A DNA stretch of 64,000 bases from Leptospira fluminis. GTDB taxonomy: Bacteria; Spirochaetota; Leptospiria; Leptospirales; Leptospiraceae. Location: contig NZ_RQEV01000017.1 of the NCBI RefSeq assembly GCF_004771275.1, forward strand, positions 124,001 through 188,000. The letters are read 5' to 3'. Both the position numbers and the translations under genes were made by a program. The notes under the pieces were generated by a model. The model worked only from the letters and a program-made list of their open reading frames with translations, made no database searches and was not told the origin of the DNA. Shown in pieces: positions 25,405-34,618 of the stretch; position 1 is the first letter of the stretch; each line of letters opens with the position of its first letter.

Positions 25405-26859
25405 TCAGGCCACGTTTTTGAACAGCCGATGGACCACCGCTTTCCGCCCCACTCCTTTCAGAGAGGCTTCGGAAGTTTCCCAGATATATCCTTTTTCGCT
25501 CAGCATACGATCCACTCCCGGAGTTTTCAGGACGGATTGGGTCACCCAAATTTCTCCGGCTTGCGCCAGACCCTGCACCCTCGCGGCTATGTTCACACTT
25601 TGACCGAAATAGTCCAATCTCTCGTCGTTGATGACCGCCAAGGAAGGCCCTTCGTTCAAACCCACTTTCAATCCGATCTCGAAACCTTGGGTATGCGCCT
25701 CCTGATTCATACGATCGATCCTACTCATCATCTCGAGGGAAGCCAACAGTCCTTCGACGGGAGAGGAAAACGTGGCCATGATCGCGTCGCCCATGGTCTT
25801 TACTATGGCACCGTTATGTTTTTTAACGGCCTCCATTAAGAGTCGGAAATGCTCCTGGACCAACTTGTACGCGATCATGTCGCCGGCCTTATCGTACATC
25901 TCCGTGGAACCTCTTAGATCGGTGAACATGATCGTAAGACTTTTGACGTTCAGATTTAGATCGGACCTCAACTGCTGCACTCGGAACAAATCACGGAAGG
26001 TCTGATTATTCAGCAGATTTTTGGCCGTCAGGAATTCGGAGACCCGAGTAGGATGACGCCTGGTAATTTCCTGGATTCGACCGGGATTGGGGGCAAGATG
26101 CAACCCACCGGCCTTATTTATGGTACGATTCGTGATCTTAACCTCGTACTTACCTTTGGGAAGATGCAATTCCGAAGGAGTAAAACCCGTAGGAAGAAGA
26201 ATCAACTCCACCGTATCCATAATTTGCGGACCTTCCTTATCGAAGTGGAGAAAGGCGGCCGAATTATTTTCCACCGACGTAAACTGGTACACCTTCACAT
26301 TCTCCGCATCCACCTCGATCGTGATCGTGCTGTTCGGTTCCATATTCAGTAATCCGCGGAGAGTTGTGGTCAGAAACTGGAGCAACTGCGGGGATTTTTG
26401 GTAATTTTGCGAAAAGTGAAAATTGTAATAGGACTGGACGTCTTGTAGGGAAAGAGCCGTAAAGTCGATACGTTTTACCGAAGGATGGATCGTGAAGGTG
26501 ACTTCGACCTGATCGTCCAGAGTGGTGGGAATATCTATATTACAAATATAGCAATGAAAGGAATTTTGATCGATCTCATCGAGGGACTTATGACTAGAGG
26601 CGACTCCTCCGCAAGCGGGACAGACCATATTATAAGCTATGTCGAAAAGTCCGATTTTCGCGCCGTGTAGAAATAGATCCAAAGATTTACCGGAATCGAA
26701 ACCGGTCTTAGAAGCAAACCGAAACGGATTGATCCGGATCAAATCCCAGACGTCCGATTTTCTCAAATGTCCGATAAAGGTCCGAACGTCGGATTTGTCC
26801 AGGTTGGAAAACCCTTCCAACGATTTTTCCTTTTGCTCCAGATTGGCTTCTTGAAACAT
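25405..26859 (-). CDS. Class III adenylate/guanylate cyclase with zinc-ribbon and DUF5939-like N-terminus
   Basis: A 484-residue soluble cyclase. Residues about 1-270 carry a helical start, then a treble-clef zinc ribbon (CPACGG ... CYIC, about residues 80-105) and beta-rich repeats. The catalytic domain begins near residue 300 with IMFTDLRGSTEMYD (metal-binding Asp) and continues with VKTMGDAIMATF (second Asp), then GLNEGPSLAVINDERLDYFGQSVNIAARVQGLA, so metal and transition-state residues look complete. It should make cAMP (or cGMP) in the cytoplasm. It is monocistronic. The zinc ribbon may be a sensor or partner-binding site, which is inference. Confidence 0.88.
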   Translation of the reverse strand: MFQEANLEQKEKSLEGFSNLDKSDVRTFIGHLRKSDVWDLIRINPFRFASKTGFDSGKSLDLFLHGAKIGLFDIAYNMVCPACGGVASSHKSLDEIDQNSFHCYICNIDIPTTLDDQVEVTFTIHPSVKRIDFTALSLQDVQSYYNFHFSQNYQKSPQLLQFLTTTLRGLLNMEPNSTITIEVDAENVKVYQFTSVENNSAAFLHFDKEGPQIMDTVELILLPTGFTPSELHLPKGKYEVKITNRTINKAGGLHLAPNPGRIQEITRRHPTRVSEFLTAKNLLNNQTFRDLFRVQQLRSDLNLNVKSLTIMFTDLRGSTEMYDKAGDMIAYKLVQEHFRLLMEAVKKHNGAIVKTMGDAIMATFSSPVEGLLASLEMMSRIDRMNQEAHTQGFEIGLKVGLNEGPSLAVINDERLDYFGQSVNIAARVQGLAQAGEIWVTQSVLKTPGVDRMLSEKGYIWETSEASLKGVGRKAVVHRLFKNVA

Positions 26860-27088
26860 GGCACCCCCTTTCGAACTCTTTCGGTTTCATAATATGTTAA
26901 TGTAACGGAAATAATTACAATTTATTTGACGTTCATCGATCCTTTTCGGCGGAAAGAAAGTCGGATTTTCCATTCGATTTTTATGAGAGAAAGGAATTTT
27001 TGTTTTTTTGCGTCCAAAATCTGCGAAAGAGATTTATTCATTCCCATCGGGAAAATCAGAAAGTAAGGTACCCACCCCGGACGATCCT

Positions 27089-28375
27089 ATGGAAAAAATC
27101 AAAAACGGAAAGAACTCGCGAGTGGTCATCACCGGAATAGGAGTCATTCTCCCGAATACGTTCACCGTTCAGGATTTTTGGACCAACATTTCCGAGGGAA
27201 AATCCCAATTGGATTTCATCTCCCGTTTTTCCACGGAGAATTTTCCCGTGAAAGTAGCCGGTGAGATGAATACTTTCGATTGGAAACGCCACCTTCCGGA
27301 ATTGGGCGAAAAGCACGCGAAGAATTATAATACGGAGACCTTCGCCCTGATGTCCGCCATGGAAGAGGCGAATAAGGATGCCAAAATCGCCAAGAATTCC
27401 TTGGACCCGTCGCGGGTCGGATTCATCGATTCCTCTTCTCGAGCCTCTCTTTCTTGGTGGGAATTCGCTTGGAAAAAGTATCTGGAGGAAAAGGACGAGA
27501 GCGTATTCGATCGCTATTCCGTTTTGACTTCCATGGCTTCCAACCCTACCAATCTCACTGCCATAAACGCGAATATACAAGGATTCGTGACCACCATTTC
27601 CGCGGCTTGCGTAGGGGGCCATCACGCCATCAGTCTTTGTTACCAAGCGATCCGTAAGGGAAGAGCGGAAGTCATGTATGCCGGAGGTCACGAATTCCCT
27701 CTTCTCAAACCGCTCATGATGATGTATTCCGATCCGACAAGTCGGGTTATGTCCATGGAAAAGGAAAATCCGAAGCGAGGGATCCGCCCCTATGATAAGA
27801 ATCGGGACGGCTTCTTATTGGGAGAAGGAGCAGTCGTCTTAGTGTTGGAAAGACTGGATCGTGCGCTGGAGAGGGGAGCGAGAATTTACGCCGAAGTTCT
27901 GGGAACCTATAGTTATAACGAAGCCGATCATGCGTTACGGATGGACTTAACGGGAAAAAAAGCCGCCGCAGGATTAAAGCACCTGATCCGAATCAGCAAC
28001 CTGCATTTGGGAGATATAGATTATTTTTGCGGCCACGGAACGGGAACGTATAACAACGATTTGGCGGAAAGTAGAGCCGTTTCCCACTTGTACGAAGGAA
28101 AACCCAAATTTCATTGGTCTCCGGTAGGCTCCATCAAACCGATTTTCGGACATACGTTCGGAGCCGCCGGAATCATCAACGTAGCCGCGACTTCCTTGAT
28201 GCTTCGGAACCAGATCATTTGTCCTACTATCAATTTGACGGACCCAGATCCGGAATGCGACCACGATCACGTCGCGGACGGCGCAAGAAAAACAAGATTG
28301 CGATACGCCATATCCATGGCCTTTGCGATCGGCAGCCAATCTTCTTTTGTGAGCCTGGCGGCTCCCGATTTTTAA
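27089..28375 (+). CDS. Beta-ketoacyl-ACP synthase II-like condensing enzyme
   Basis: About 428 residues from ATG 27089; a TTG at 27008 with AAAGGAA upstream is an alternative start that would add 27 polar residues. The fold starts at RVVITGIGVILPNTFTVQDFW. The KAS I/II triad is complete: Cys174 in SAACVGGHHA, His316 in CGHGTGTYNNDLAES and His355 in PIFGHTFGAAG. It should condense malonyl-ACP with an acyl primer. The active-site region is unusual in having GGHH after the cysteine. It is not in a normal fab operon, and other lipid genes (SDR, thioesterases, CoA-transferase, KAS III) lie within 6 kb, so a specialised lipid role is plausible. Confidence 0.88.
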   Translation: MEKIKNGKNSRVVITGIGVILPNTFTVQDFWTNISEGKSQLDFISRFSTENFPVKVAGEMNTFDWKRHLPELGEKHAKNYNTETFALMSAMEEANKDAKIAKNSLDPSRVGFIDSSSRASLSWWEFAWKKYLEEKDESVFDRYSVLTSMASNPTNLTAINANIQGFVTTISAACVGGHHAISLCYQAIRKGRAEVMYAGGHEFPLLKPLMMMYSDPTSRVMSMEKENPKRGIRPYDKNRDGFLLGEGAVVLVLERLDRALERGARIYAEVLGTYSYNEADHALRMDLTGKKAAAGLKHLIRISNLHLGDIDYFCGHGTGTYNNDLAESRAVSHLYEGKPKFHWSPVGSIKPIFGHTFGAAGIINVAATSLMLRNQIICPTINLTDPDPECDHDHVADGARKTRLRYAISMAFAIGSQSSFVSLAAPDF

Positions 28376-29136
28376 AGTCGATTGATACGGACCAAAAGTA
28401 CCGTATGATTGTCACGGGTCATCTTTAGGTTCGCCTCTTCGGATAGAATGGAACAGATCTCTTTGAGATCTTCATGTTCCCGGATCACTTTTTCCATATA
28501 ATCGATATTCAAGACCTCGGTGAGTCCGTCCGTGCAAAGCAGAATATGATCCCCCGGTGACAATTTTCCGGTTAGATCGAAAATATCCGCCTGCATGTCC
28601 TTACTTCCGCCTCCGATACAACTCGTCAAAAGGTTGCGGCCGGAAAGACCTCCCAATTCCTCGCTGATATTGTGGTCCACGGTGACCTTGCTCAACCTGC
28701 CGTCCGTCATGTGATACAGACGACTGTCGCCTACGTTAAATACCCAGGATTTCTTTTTTCCCAAGAGACAACCCACTAAGGTCGTCCCCATACTCGGTTT
28801 TCCGATGGACTGTCCGTGAAAATTCACCTCGGTATTGATTTTTCGGATCAGGTTTTTCCAGCCGAGAGGAGGAAGTTCCTCCAGAGGTTGGATCGCGCGG
28901 GCCATCCAGGAAAGCTTTTCCAAAGCGGTTTTGCTGGCGACTTCCCCCGCCTCGTGCCCTCCTAATCCGTCGGCTAAAGCAAAAAGAGCGGGAAAATCCT
29001 CCGTGTCGGTCTCCCTGACTTCCGCAAGTTCTCCCTGAACCTGCCCGCATAGAAATTCTCCGTTGGCAAAGAACGAATCTTCGTTGTGGGAGCGAAAGTT
29101 TCCCTTGTCGGTGATTGCATAATAGCGGATGTTCAT
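28372..29136 (-). CDS. PP2C-type serine/threonine phosphatase
   Basis: A 254-residue bacterial PP2C (PPM) phosphatase. Metal-binding motifs are in place: ITDKGNFRSHNEDSFFAN, LFALADGLGGHEAGEVAS, GTTLVGCLL, VGDSRLYHMTDGRLSKVTVDH, HILLCTDGLTEVLN and TRDNHTVLLVRI. It should remove phosphate from Ser/Thr residues in the cytoplasm. Its stop overlaps the end of the convergent KAS gene by 4 bases. The giant kinase-phosphatase at 34619 is the nearest Ser/Thr kinase, but no link is shown. Confidence 0.92.
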   Translation of the reverse strand: MNIRYYAITDKGNFRSHNEDSFFANGEFLCGQVQGELAEVRETDTEDFPALFALADGLGGHEAGEVASKTALEKLSWMARAIQPLEELPPLGWKNLIRKINTEVNFHGQSIGKPSMGTTLVGCLLGKKKSWVFNVGDSRLYHMTDGRLSKVTVDHNISEELGGLSGRNLLTSCIGGGSKDMQADIFDLTGKLSPGDHILLCTDGLTEVLNIDYMEKVIREHEDLKEICSILSEEANLKMTRDNHTVLLVRINRL

Positions 29137-29249
29137 TTTTAGAAATTCCGAATATAGGTCCGGAACCCTGCGATCTTTTACAAGAATGCACCGGTTTCAT
29201 CCGTCCTACAAGAAAAAAGAGCGTTTTGAGACGGCCGAAAACGCGGGTT

Positions 29250-30011
29250 CTATTTTGCGGAATACCCTCCATCCACAGGCAGGGCCACGCCGGTAACGAA
29301 AGAGGACTCGTCGGAACAAAGCCAAACCGCCGCCTGCGCTACCTCTTCCGGCTCCGAAAGTCGACGTAAGGGGTGAAGACCGGTGATCCGACGTTCCGCA
29401 TCCGCAGGATCGGAGGAACTCCTAAATAAACCTGTCAACATTTCCGTCCGAATGAACCCGGGGCAGATCGCGTTTACACGAATTCGATCTTCCGCATATT
29501 CCAAGGCCGCGGACCTGGTCAGGCCGATAATTCCGTGTTTGGCGGCGGAATAGGGCGCTACCTTCCAGTCCGCGCCGACGATCCCGGCTACGGACGATAC
29601 GTTCACGATCGCACCTCTTCCTCTTTTCAACATCAGCGGAATTTGATACTTCATACAAAGCCAAGTACCTTTCAAATTCACGTCGATTACTTTGTCCCAT
29701 ACCTTTTCCGGATAATCGTGCAAAGGCAGCGCCAGCCCTCCGATTCCCGCATTGTTGACCGCGAAATCCAATCCACCGTAAAGCGACTCCGCCTTTTGAA
29801 CGAATTCTCGGACTCCGGAATCTACCGAAACGTCGCAAACGAAAAACTTCGCCTCTCCTCCGGACGAAGCGACTTCGGCTTCCACCTTTTTTCCTTCCTC
29901 TTCCCGTCTTCCGCAGAATAGGACTTTGGCTCCGCGCGCCGCTAATTCCAAAACCACGGCTCGTCCAATCCCGGTATTCCCTCCGGTTACGATCGCTATT
30001 TTATCTTTCAT
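29250..30011 (-). CDS. Short-chain dehydrogenase/reductase
   Basis: A 253-residue classical SDR. NAD(P)-binding VTGGNTGIGRAVVLEL, then FCGRREEEGKK, NNAGIGG, the catalytic serine in VSSVAGIVGADWKVAPYSAAKHG with Tyr and Lys of YxxxK, and NAICPGFIRTEM. The C-terminus GVALPVDGGYSAK is typical. The arginine after the first strand (CGRR) suggests NADP preference. It could act as a 3-oxoacyl reductase with the neighbouring condensing enzymes, but the substrate is not shown by sequence. Confidence 0.9.
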   Translation of the reverse strand: MKDKIAIVTGGNTGIGRAVVLELAARGAKVLFCGRREEEGKKVEAEVASSGGEAKFFVCDVSVDSGVREFVQKAESLYGGLDFAVNNAGIGGLALPLHDYPEKVWDKVIDVNLKGTWLCMKYQIPLMLKRGRGAIVNVSSVAGIVGADWKVAPYSAAKHGIIGLTRSAALEYAEDRIRVNAICPGFIRTEMLTGLFRSSSDPADAERRITGLHPLRRLSEPEEVAQAAVWLCSDESSFVTGVALPVDGGYSAK

Positions 30012-30099
30012 GAATGCTCGATTCGATCTCGGATTTCCCGAGAGGGGCTTCGGTGAGAGGAAGTAATACGGTATTTACGGAGCGAGTCAACCAAAATCT

Positions 30100-30969
30100 C
30101 TAATTGATTTTACGCGTCGGACTGCTACGCACGGTATTTAAATATTTCTTTAAGTGTTCGTTGATTTTTTCCAAATCCGATAATTCCTCGCTCAGATCCG
30201 CGATTTTCAGATCGTTGACCAGCATCAATAAGTACCGCAATTCCTCTAGATGCTCCTTGGCTCGAAGTATATTCCGGATTTTCTCGGATCGTATACGGGC
30301 TCCCCAAGCTCCCGAGATTCGGGCAGGTATCCGGGAAGAAACGGACCTTACCCTTTCGATCCAGGAGTCCTCCGCCTTCGACCGCAATTCATCGCACAAC
30401 GCATACAACCTGAGCACGAAATCGTGTGCGATTTTCCATACCTCCAGTCTCTGGAAGCCGGATTGAACTTCGGTATCTGCGGAAAAATTCGAGGTCCCCA
30501 CGGGAGGACTGGGCATAGATTGGATTTTCCCGGACGCGAACTTTTCCCGGAAAGGCGCGGGAACAAAACTCACTTTTCTTTGTTTATAATCGAAAAATAA
30601 TACTCTGATTTTAACGAGGGAGACTTTTCTTCTTCTGCCGTCCTTGGACAGCCGAAAATACAGATCGAAAGATTTATCCTCCAACCGATCCAAGGAAACG
30701 TCTATGGTCGCCACATCCCGGTAAAGTAATTCGCCTTCGTAGCGTATCGAAGCGTTCGCGAAAATGATGCTATATCCGTGGATGTCCATCACGGAATATC
30801 CCAGAAATTGGAAAAAGCGGAGATGAGCTTCCATCACCAATTCCATGATGGTTGCAAAAGAGACATGGAGATCCATGCTGAGATCGGTCTTTCGAATCGG
30901 AATTTCCGTCGTAAAATAATATCTTTCGGGAAATTCCGACTCCTGTCCCGAAGAGGTTTCGGCTTTCAT
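30100..30969 (-). CDS. Hotdog acyl-CoA thioesterase fused to a 23S-IVS (S23) four-helix bundle domain
   Basis: A 289-residue two-domain protein. Residues about 15-150 form a 4HBT-like hotdog domain (YYFTTEIPIRKTDLSMDLHVSFATIMELVMEAHLRFF ... VKIRVLFFDYKQRKVSFVPAPFREKF), clearly paralogous to the next gene. Residues about 175-280 read FQRLEVWKIAHDFVLRLYALCDEL, SVSSRIPARISGAW, LRAKEHLEELRYLLMLVNDL, the pattern of the four-helix-bundle protein encoded by 23S rRNA intervening sequences (S23/IVP). A Ser/Pro-rich linker joins the two. Its ATG overlaps the stop of the upstream thioesterase by 4 bases. The S23 family is thought to bind RNA or protein partners, so its role on a thioesterase is unknown. 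Confidence 0.85.
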   Translation of the reverse strand: MKAETSSGQESEFPERYYFTTEIPIRKTDLSMDLHVSFATIMELVMEAHLRFFQFLGYSVMDIHGYSIIFANASIRYEGELLYRDVATIDVSLDRLEDKSFDLYFRLSKDGRRRKVSLVKIRVLFFDYKQRKVSFVPAPFREKFASGKIQSMPSPPVGTSNFSADTEVQSGFQRLEVWKIAHDFVLRLYALCDELRSKAEDSWIERVRSVSSRIPARISGAWGARIRSEKIRNILRAKEHLEELRYLLMLVNDLKIADLSEELSDLEKINEHLKKYLNTVRSSPTRKIN

Positions 30970-31409
30970 TCGGAAAACTTTTCCCGAAACTCCTTCGGGA
31001 TCTCCAAAGTCTTGCGGGCTTTGTAGTCGTAAAATACCAGGGAAACTTTCACAATGGCGACTTCTTCCCTCTCGGGAATCTTCGTTGCGAAGAAGATCAA
31101 ATCGCAGGATTTATTCCCGAGATTCGTGACGGCCACCTGCCAATCCAAACGCTCCCCTTCTCTGGCTTCGGACCGATAGTCTACTTCCAATTTCGGAACG
31201 ATGATATTAGCCCCGGCGATGTTCGATTTGGACCAGGAAAAATGCTCCAAAAACCCGTCAAAGACCTTGTCGACCAGAGGAATCAAAGTGGCATAGGTCA
31301 CATGGGAAACGAAAATCCCTCCGATTACGGTCGCGCTCCGAATATCCGCATTTTGAACCTGGACTTCCATCCGATAATCGAAGTGTGACGGAACGGAGAT
31401 CTGAGACAT
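30966..31409 (-). CDS. Hotdog-fold acyl-CoA thioesterase
   Basis: A 147-residue 4HBT-type thioesterase. The N-terminal strand FDYRMEVQVQNADIRSATVIGGIFVSHVTYATLIPLVDKVF is followed by NIIVPKLEVDYRSEAREGERLDWQVAVTNLGNKSCDLIFFATK and IVKVSLVFYDYKARKTLEIPKEFREKF. This last stretch is nearly the same in the downstream fused protein, showing a tandem duplication. Family enzymes cleave short to medium acyl-CoA or acyl-ACP thioesters; the aspartate of the first motif (NADIRSA) is in the usual catalytic place. First gene of a coupled pair. Confidence 0.85.
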   Translation of the reverse strand: MSQISVPSHFDYRMEVQVQNADIRSATVIGGIFVSHVTYATLIPLVDKVFDGFLEHFSWSKSNIAGANIIVPKLEVDYRSEAREGERLDWQVAVTNLGNKSCDLIFFATKIPEREEVAIVKVSLVFYDYKARKTLEIPKEFREKFSE

Positions 31410-31644
31410 GATTTTCTCTTTCGAAGGAAAGATCCCTTTTTAATATCGGTCCCGTAAAAACGGTTCTTGAAAGGAGGATGCGAATCCGATTCTATAATAG
31501 ACTCCAACGTTAGGCGAATTTAAGTCTTTTTTTCCGAAAGTTTTCCGATTTCACCGTTGATTTTAATTTTCATCCGATTTCTCGGGTCACCGGTATGAAA
31601 ATCCGGTTTTTTCCGTCAAATCCATGATAATCTGTTGGGAGTTT

Positions 31645-31664
31645 ACCGTGTGCCGTTCCACGGT
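31645..31664 (+). promoter_or_regulatory. Small leader hairpin before the CoA-transferase gene
   Basis: ACCGTG (31645-31650) and CACGGT (31659-31664) pair around an 8-base loop, about 24 bases before ATG 31688. It lies where the ribosome-binding region should be and could affect translation or serve as an operator. The function is unproven. Confidence 0.3.
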
Positions 31665-31687
31665 TAGAATTTCTACGCTAGAATGCA

Positions 31688-33502
31688 ATGCTTAGAGAAT
31701 CTTACCATCCAGAACCGGTCAAAATTCTTTCGGATCCGGACAGTCTTGTACGGGAATTCGTTAAACCGGGAATGTACTTACATTTGGCCGCAACAATGTC
31801 CCGACCGAATGCGTTGATTTATTCCTTGGCTCGGGTTTTTAAAGATAAAAATCCGGAATTCACATTTAGCGTTGCGGGAATCCACTCAAGCGCACATTCC
31901 ATCGCACTTTCCGGTATTGCAAAAAAAGTCATCACCGGTTTTGCGGGAGACACTTATCCCAAACCCAGTCCGAATTCTTTGTATAGGGATCTATTGGAAG
32001 GAAAGCCTTTTCAAGTGGAACTTTGGTCCTTACTCACGATCATACAACGCTTGATCGCCGGAGCCATGCGTCTTCCGGGATTCGTTTCCAATTCCTTGGT
32101 CGGCTCCGACTTGATTACGGATAAATTGGGAAAATCCGCCTTTCTATATAACAAACCCACCGAAGGCAATCCTTATGGAGAAGCCGCCGCTTCCCATCTT
32201 TCCACCGAAACGAAAGGAATCCGGGGGAAAGACCTTCTGTTTATTTCGCCATTGAATCCGGAATACACGCTTATGCACGGCGTAGTTGCGGACGAAGACG
32301 GAAACATCGTACTCTGCCCTCCGGTGGGGGAAGGAACCTGGGGGGCCATGGCCGCGATAAAAGGAGTCATCGCCACCGTGGAAAAGATCGTCCCCCGAGG
32401 AATGATCCCGCCGGAAATCGTAAGCGTGCCGAGCAGTAGAGTGATCGGATTGGCCGTAGCCAGGTTCGGAGCCCATCCGCAATCGCTTCGAGTCCACAAT
32501 CTTCCGGACCTGCCGGCGTTCAAGGGAATCGAAACGTATTTGGACGACTATGAATTCCAATCCGAAGCCAACGAGTGCGCGGGAGTTCCGAGCAGAGCGG
32601 CAAGATGGTACAAACAATTCGTCGACCTAGCGCGAGGACACGAAGAGTATCTGGAAGAGATCGGTACGGATAAATTACGAAGATTGAAAATGATTCCTCC
32701 GGAACACCGACTCACTCGAAAAGAGGACCCGAATACCGTAAACGATTCGGAACAGATGATCATTCTCGCCGCGAGGGCCGTGATAGAACGGGTAAAAAAA
32801 GGAGGTTACAAGACTATACTCGCGGGAATTGGAGCCGCTCACATGGCTGCTTGGACCGCCTTTAAATTATTGGAACAACAGGGAATCTCCATCCGTGTCA
32901 TTTCCGAATTGGGATTTTACGGAATGAGTCCCTTTCCCGGAGACGTTTTTTTATTCAGCCAACTTCACGCTCACAATTGTTTCATGCTTTCCGAAACGGC
33001 CCAGGTTTTAGGGACCATCGTTCCGGATTCCTGCCTCGGGGTGATCGGAGCCGCGGAACTCGATTGGTTCGGAAACGTGAATTCCGTTGCGGACGGAAAA
33101 GGGAAATTCCTGGTGGGTTCCGGAGGAGCCAACGATATCGTCTCGGTTGCAGATACCGTTGTGGTAGCCAAAGCGAACCGGCAAAGATTCGTGAGAAAGG
33201 TGAAGCATATCACTTCCCCGGGCGAAAGAATCATTGAAGCCGTCTGCCAATTCGGACGCTTTCAAAGGGACTCCCTGTCCGACCACCCTTTCGAATTGTA
33301 TTCCTGGATCCCACCCGCCTCCGATGAAGAAATGGAAACCGTGGAAGCGGTGCTCAGGTACACTCTTTGGTTACCTCCCGATGAGGAACTTCCTATGCGG
33401 AAAGAGCCTCCGATTACGGCGGACGAACTGACCGTCTTACGGGAGCTGGATCCGGAAAGAATCTACACGGAGCAGTTTATGGTTTATACTCGTCTGCCTT
33501 AA
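31688..33502 (+). CDS. CoA-transferase/hydrolase family protein
   Basis: A 604-residue protein of the acetyl-CoA hydrolase/CoA-transferase superfamily. The N-terminal half has VREFVKPGMYLHLAATMSRPNALIYSLAR and SPLNPEYTLMHGVVADEDGNIVLCPP, resembling an A-subunit, and the second half has ILAARAVIERVKKGGYKTILAGIGAAHMAAWTAF and LVGSGGANDIVSVADTVVV, resembling a B-subunit with the GSGGA loop of type I CoA-transferases. It therefore looks like a fused A-B enzyme. No catalytic glutamate is assigned with certainty. It is 71 bases ahead of the KAS III gene and may supply an acyl-CoA to it. Confidence 0.75.
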   Translation: MLRESYHPEPVKILSDPDSLVREFVKPGMYLHLAATMSRPNALIYSLARVFKDKNPEFTFSVAGIHSSAHSIALSGIAKKVITGFAGDTYPKPSPNSLYRDLLEGKPFQVELWSLLTIIQRLIAGAMRLPGFVSNSLVGSDLITDKLGKSAFLYNKPTEGNPYGEAAASHLSTETKGIRGKDLLFISPLNPEYTLMHGVVADEDGNIVLCPPVGEGTWGAMAAIKGVIATVEKIVPRGMIPPEIVSVPSSRVIGLAVARFGAHPQSLRVHNLPDLPAFKGIETYLDDYEFQSEANECAGVPSRAARWYKQFVDLARGHEEYLEEIGTDKLRRLKMIPPEHRLTRKEDPNTVNDSEQMIILAARAVIERVKKGGYKTILAGIGAAHMAAWTAFKLLEQQGISIRVISELGFYGMSPFPGDVFLFSQLHAHNCFMLSETAQVLGTIVPDSCLGVIGAAELDWFGNVNSVADGKGKFLVGSGGANDIVSVADTVVVAKANRQRFVRKVKHITSPGERIIEAVCQFGRFQRDSLSDHPFELYSWIPPASDEEMETVEAVLRYTLWLPPDEELPMRKEPPITADELTVLRELDPERIYTEQFMVYTRLP

Positions 33503-33573
33503 TTGGGCAAATATGTGTACAAATCGTGGAATTATGACTGGAAATTTATTGTTTAGCTGGGAAAAATTGAATC

Positions 33574-34551
33574 ATGTCCAACCATAGCCTGGGCGTTTCC
33601 AACGGAGTTTGCATCACCGGATTCGGTCATTATCTACCGGAACAAATCGTTACGAACGACGAGATCCGTTCCCGACTGAAATATCCGGAAATGCACCCTG
33701 CCGAAAAGGCCGTAATCGGAAACATCGGCGTCTCGAAGAGACATAGAGCCTCGGAAAAAGAAACCCCCGCTTATATGGCGGCTAAAGTCGCGGAAATGGT
33801 CTTAGCGGATGCAGGGAAAAAACCCGAAGATGTGGATCTATTCCTATTGGCGAACTGGACCGATCGCTATTACGTTCCGGAGCTGGCCCCGCAAGCATCC
33901 GTACTAGCCGGCACAAAACGAGCGCTCGCCTTCGATATTTGTACTGCATGCACCGGTTTCATTCACGGAGTGCAAATGGCCTCGGCATTCCTTTGTTCCG
34001 GAAAATTCAAAAACGCGTTGGTAATCGGGAGCGAGCGTTTTTCCGCCCGGACCAGAATTGGCGGTTACGGGGAATTTACCGCCGGAGACGGAGCAGCCGG
34101 AGTGTTATTGGAGTTTACGGGAGAAAAAGAATTCGGAATCATTGATTCCTTTTTGAAAAACGACGGCAAGCTGGCCCCGATCATCATCACCGGTCCTCCT
34201 CCAGAAAGCTATATCAAAAGTTTTCCTGAGCTGGTACCGAATGCGGTCGACTTGACGCTTTCCGCAATGGACGACCTGCTGCAAAGAAATCGTTTCGCTG
34301 TGGAAGATATAGATTGGGTCGTTCCACATCCGGGAACGGATGCGGTGCTCCAGGACGTCTTAAAGAGGACTCCGTTTCCGAGAGAGAAGATTCTTACGAA
34401 CTTCGAGAACGTGGGAAACATTTCGGCGGCTTCGATACCGATCGTCCTTTCGGAGTTTTATCGAAAAGGAACGTTTAAAAAAGGGGATCTCTTTTTGTCT
34501 CCCGCCGTCGGGGCGGGGTTCTACTGGGGAGGACTCCTGTTTCGGCTTTGA
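33574..34551 (+). CDS. 3-oxoacyl-ACP synthase III-like condensing enzyme
   Basis: A 325-residue KAS III. The triad is present: Cys126 in CTACTGFIHGVQMA, His in VVPHPGTDAV (about 250) and Asn in ENVGNISAASIPIVLSEF (about 282). Canonical FabH has HQAN where this has HPGT, and the protein starts SNGVCITGFGHYLPEQIVTNDE, so it belongs to the FabH-like side group rather than to housekeeping FabH. It should start acyl chain synthesis from an acyl-CoA. It follows the CoA-transferase gene on the same strand. Confidence 0.87.
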   Translation: MSNHSLGVSNGVCITGFGHYLPEQIVTNDEIRSRLKYPEMHPAEKAVIGNIGVSKRHRASEKETPAYMAAKVAEMVLADAGKKPEDVDLFLLANWTDRYYVPELAPQASVLAGTKRALAFDICTACTGFIHGVQMASAFLCSGKFKNALVIGSERFSARTRIGGYGEFTAGDGAAGVLLEFTGEKEFGIIDSFLKNDGKLAPIIITGPPPESYIKSFPELVPNAVDLTLSAMDDLLQRNRFAVEDIDWVVPHPGTDAVLQDVLKRTPFPREKILTNFENVGNISAASIPIVLSEFYRKGTFKKGDLFLSPAVGAGFYWGGLLFRL

Positions 34552-34618
34552 TTCCGCAGGCAGAGAGAGAAAGTCGGAAAGGATTTTCGACATAGATAAA
34601 AACAGGTGAAGTGACTAG

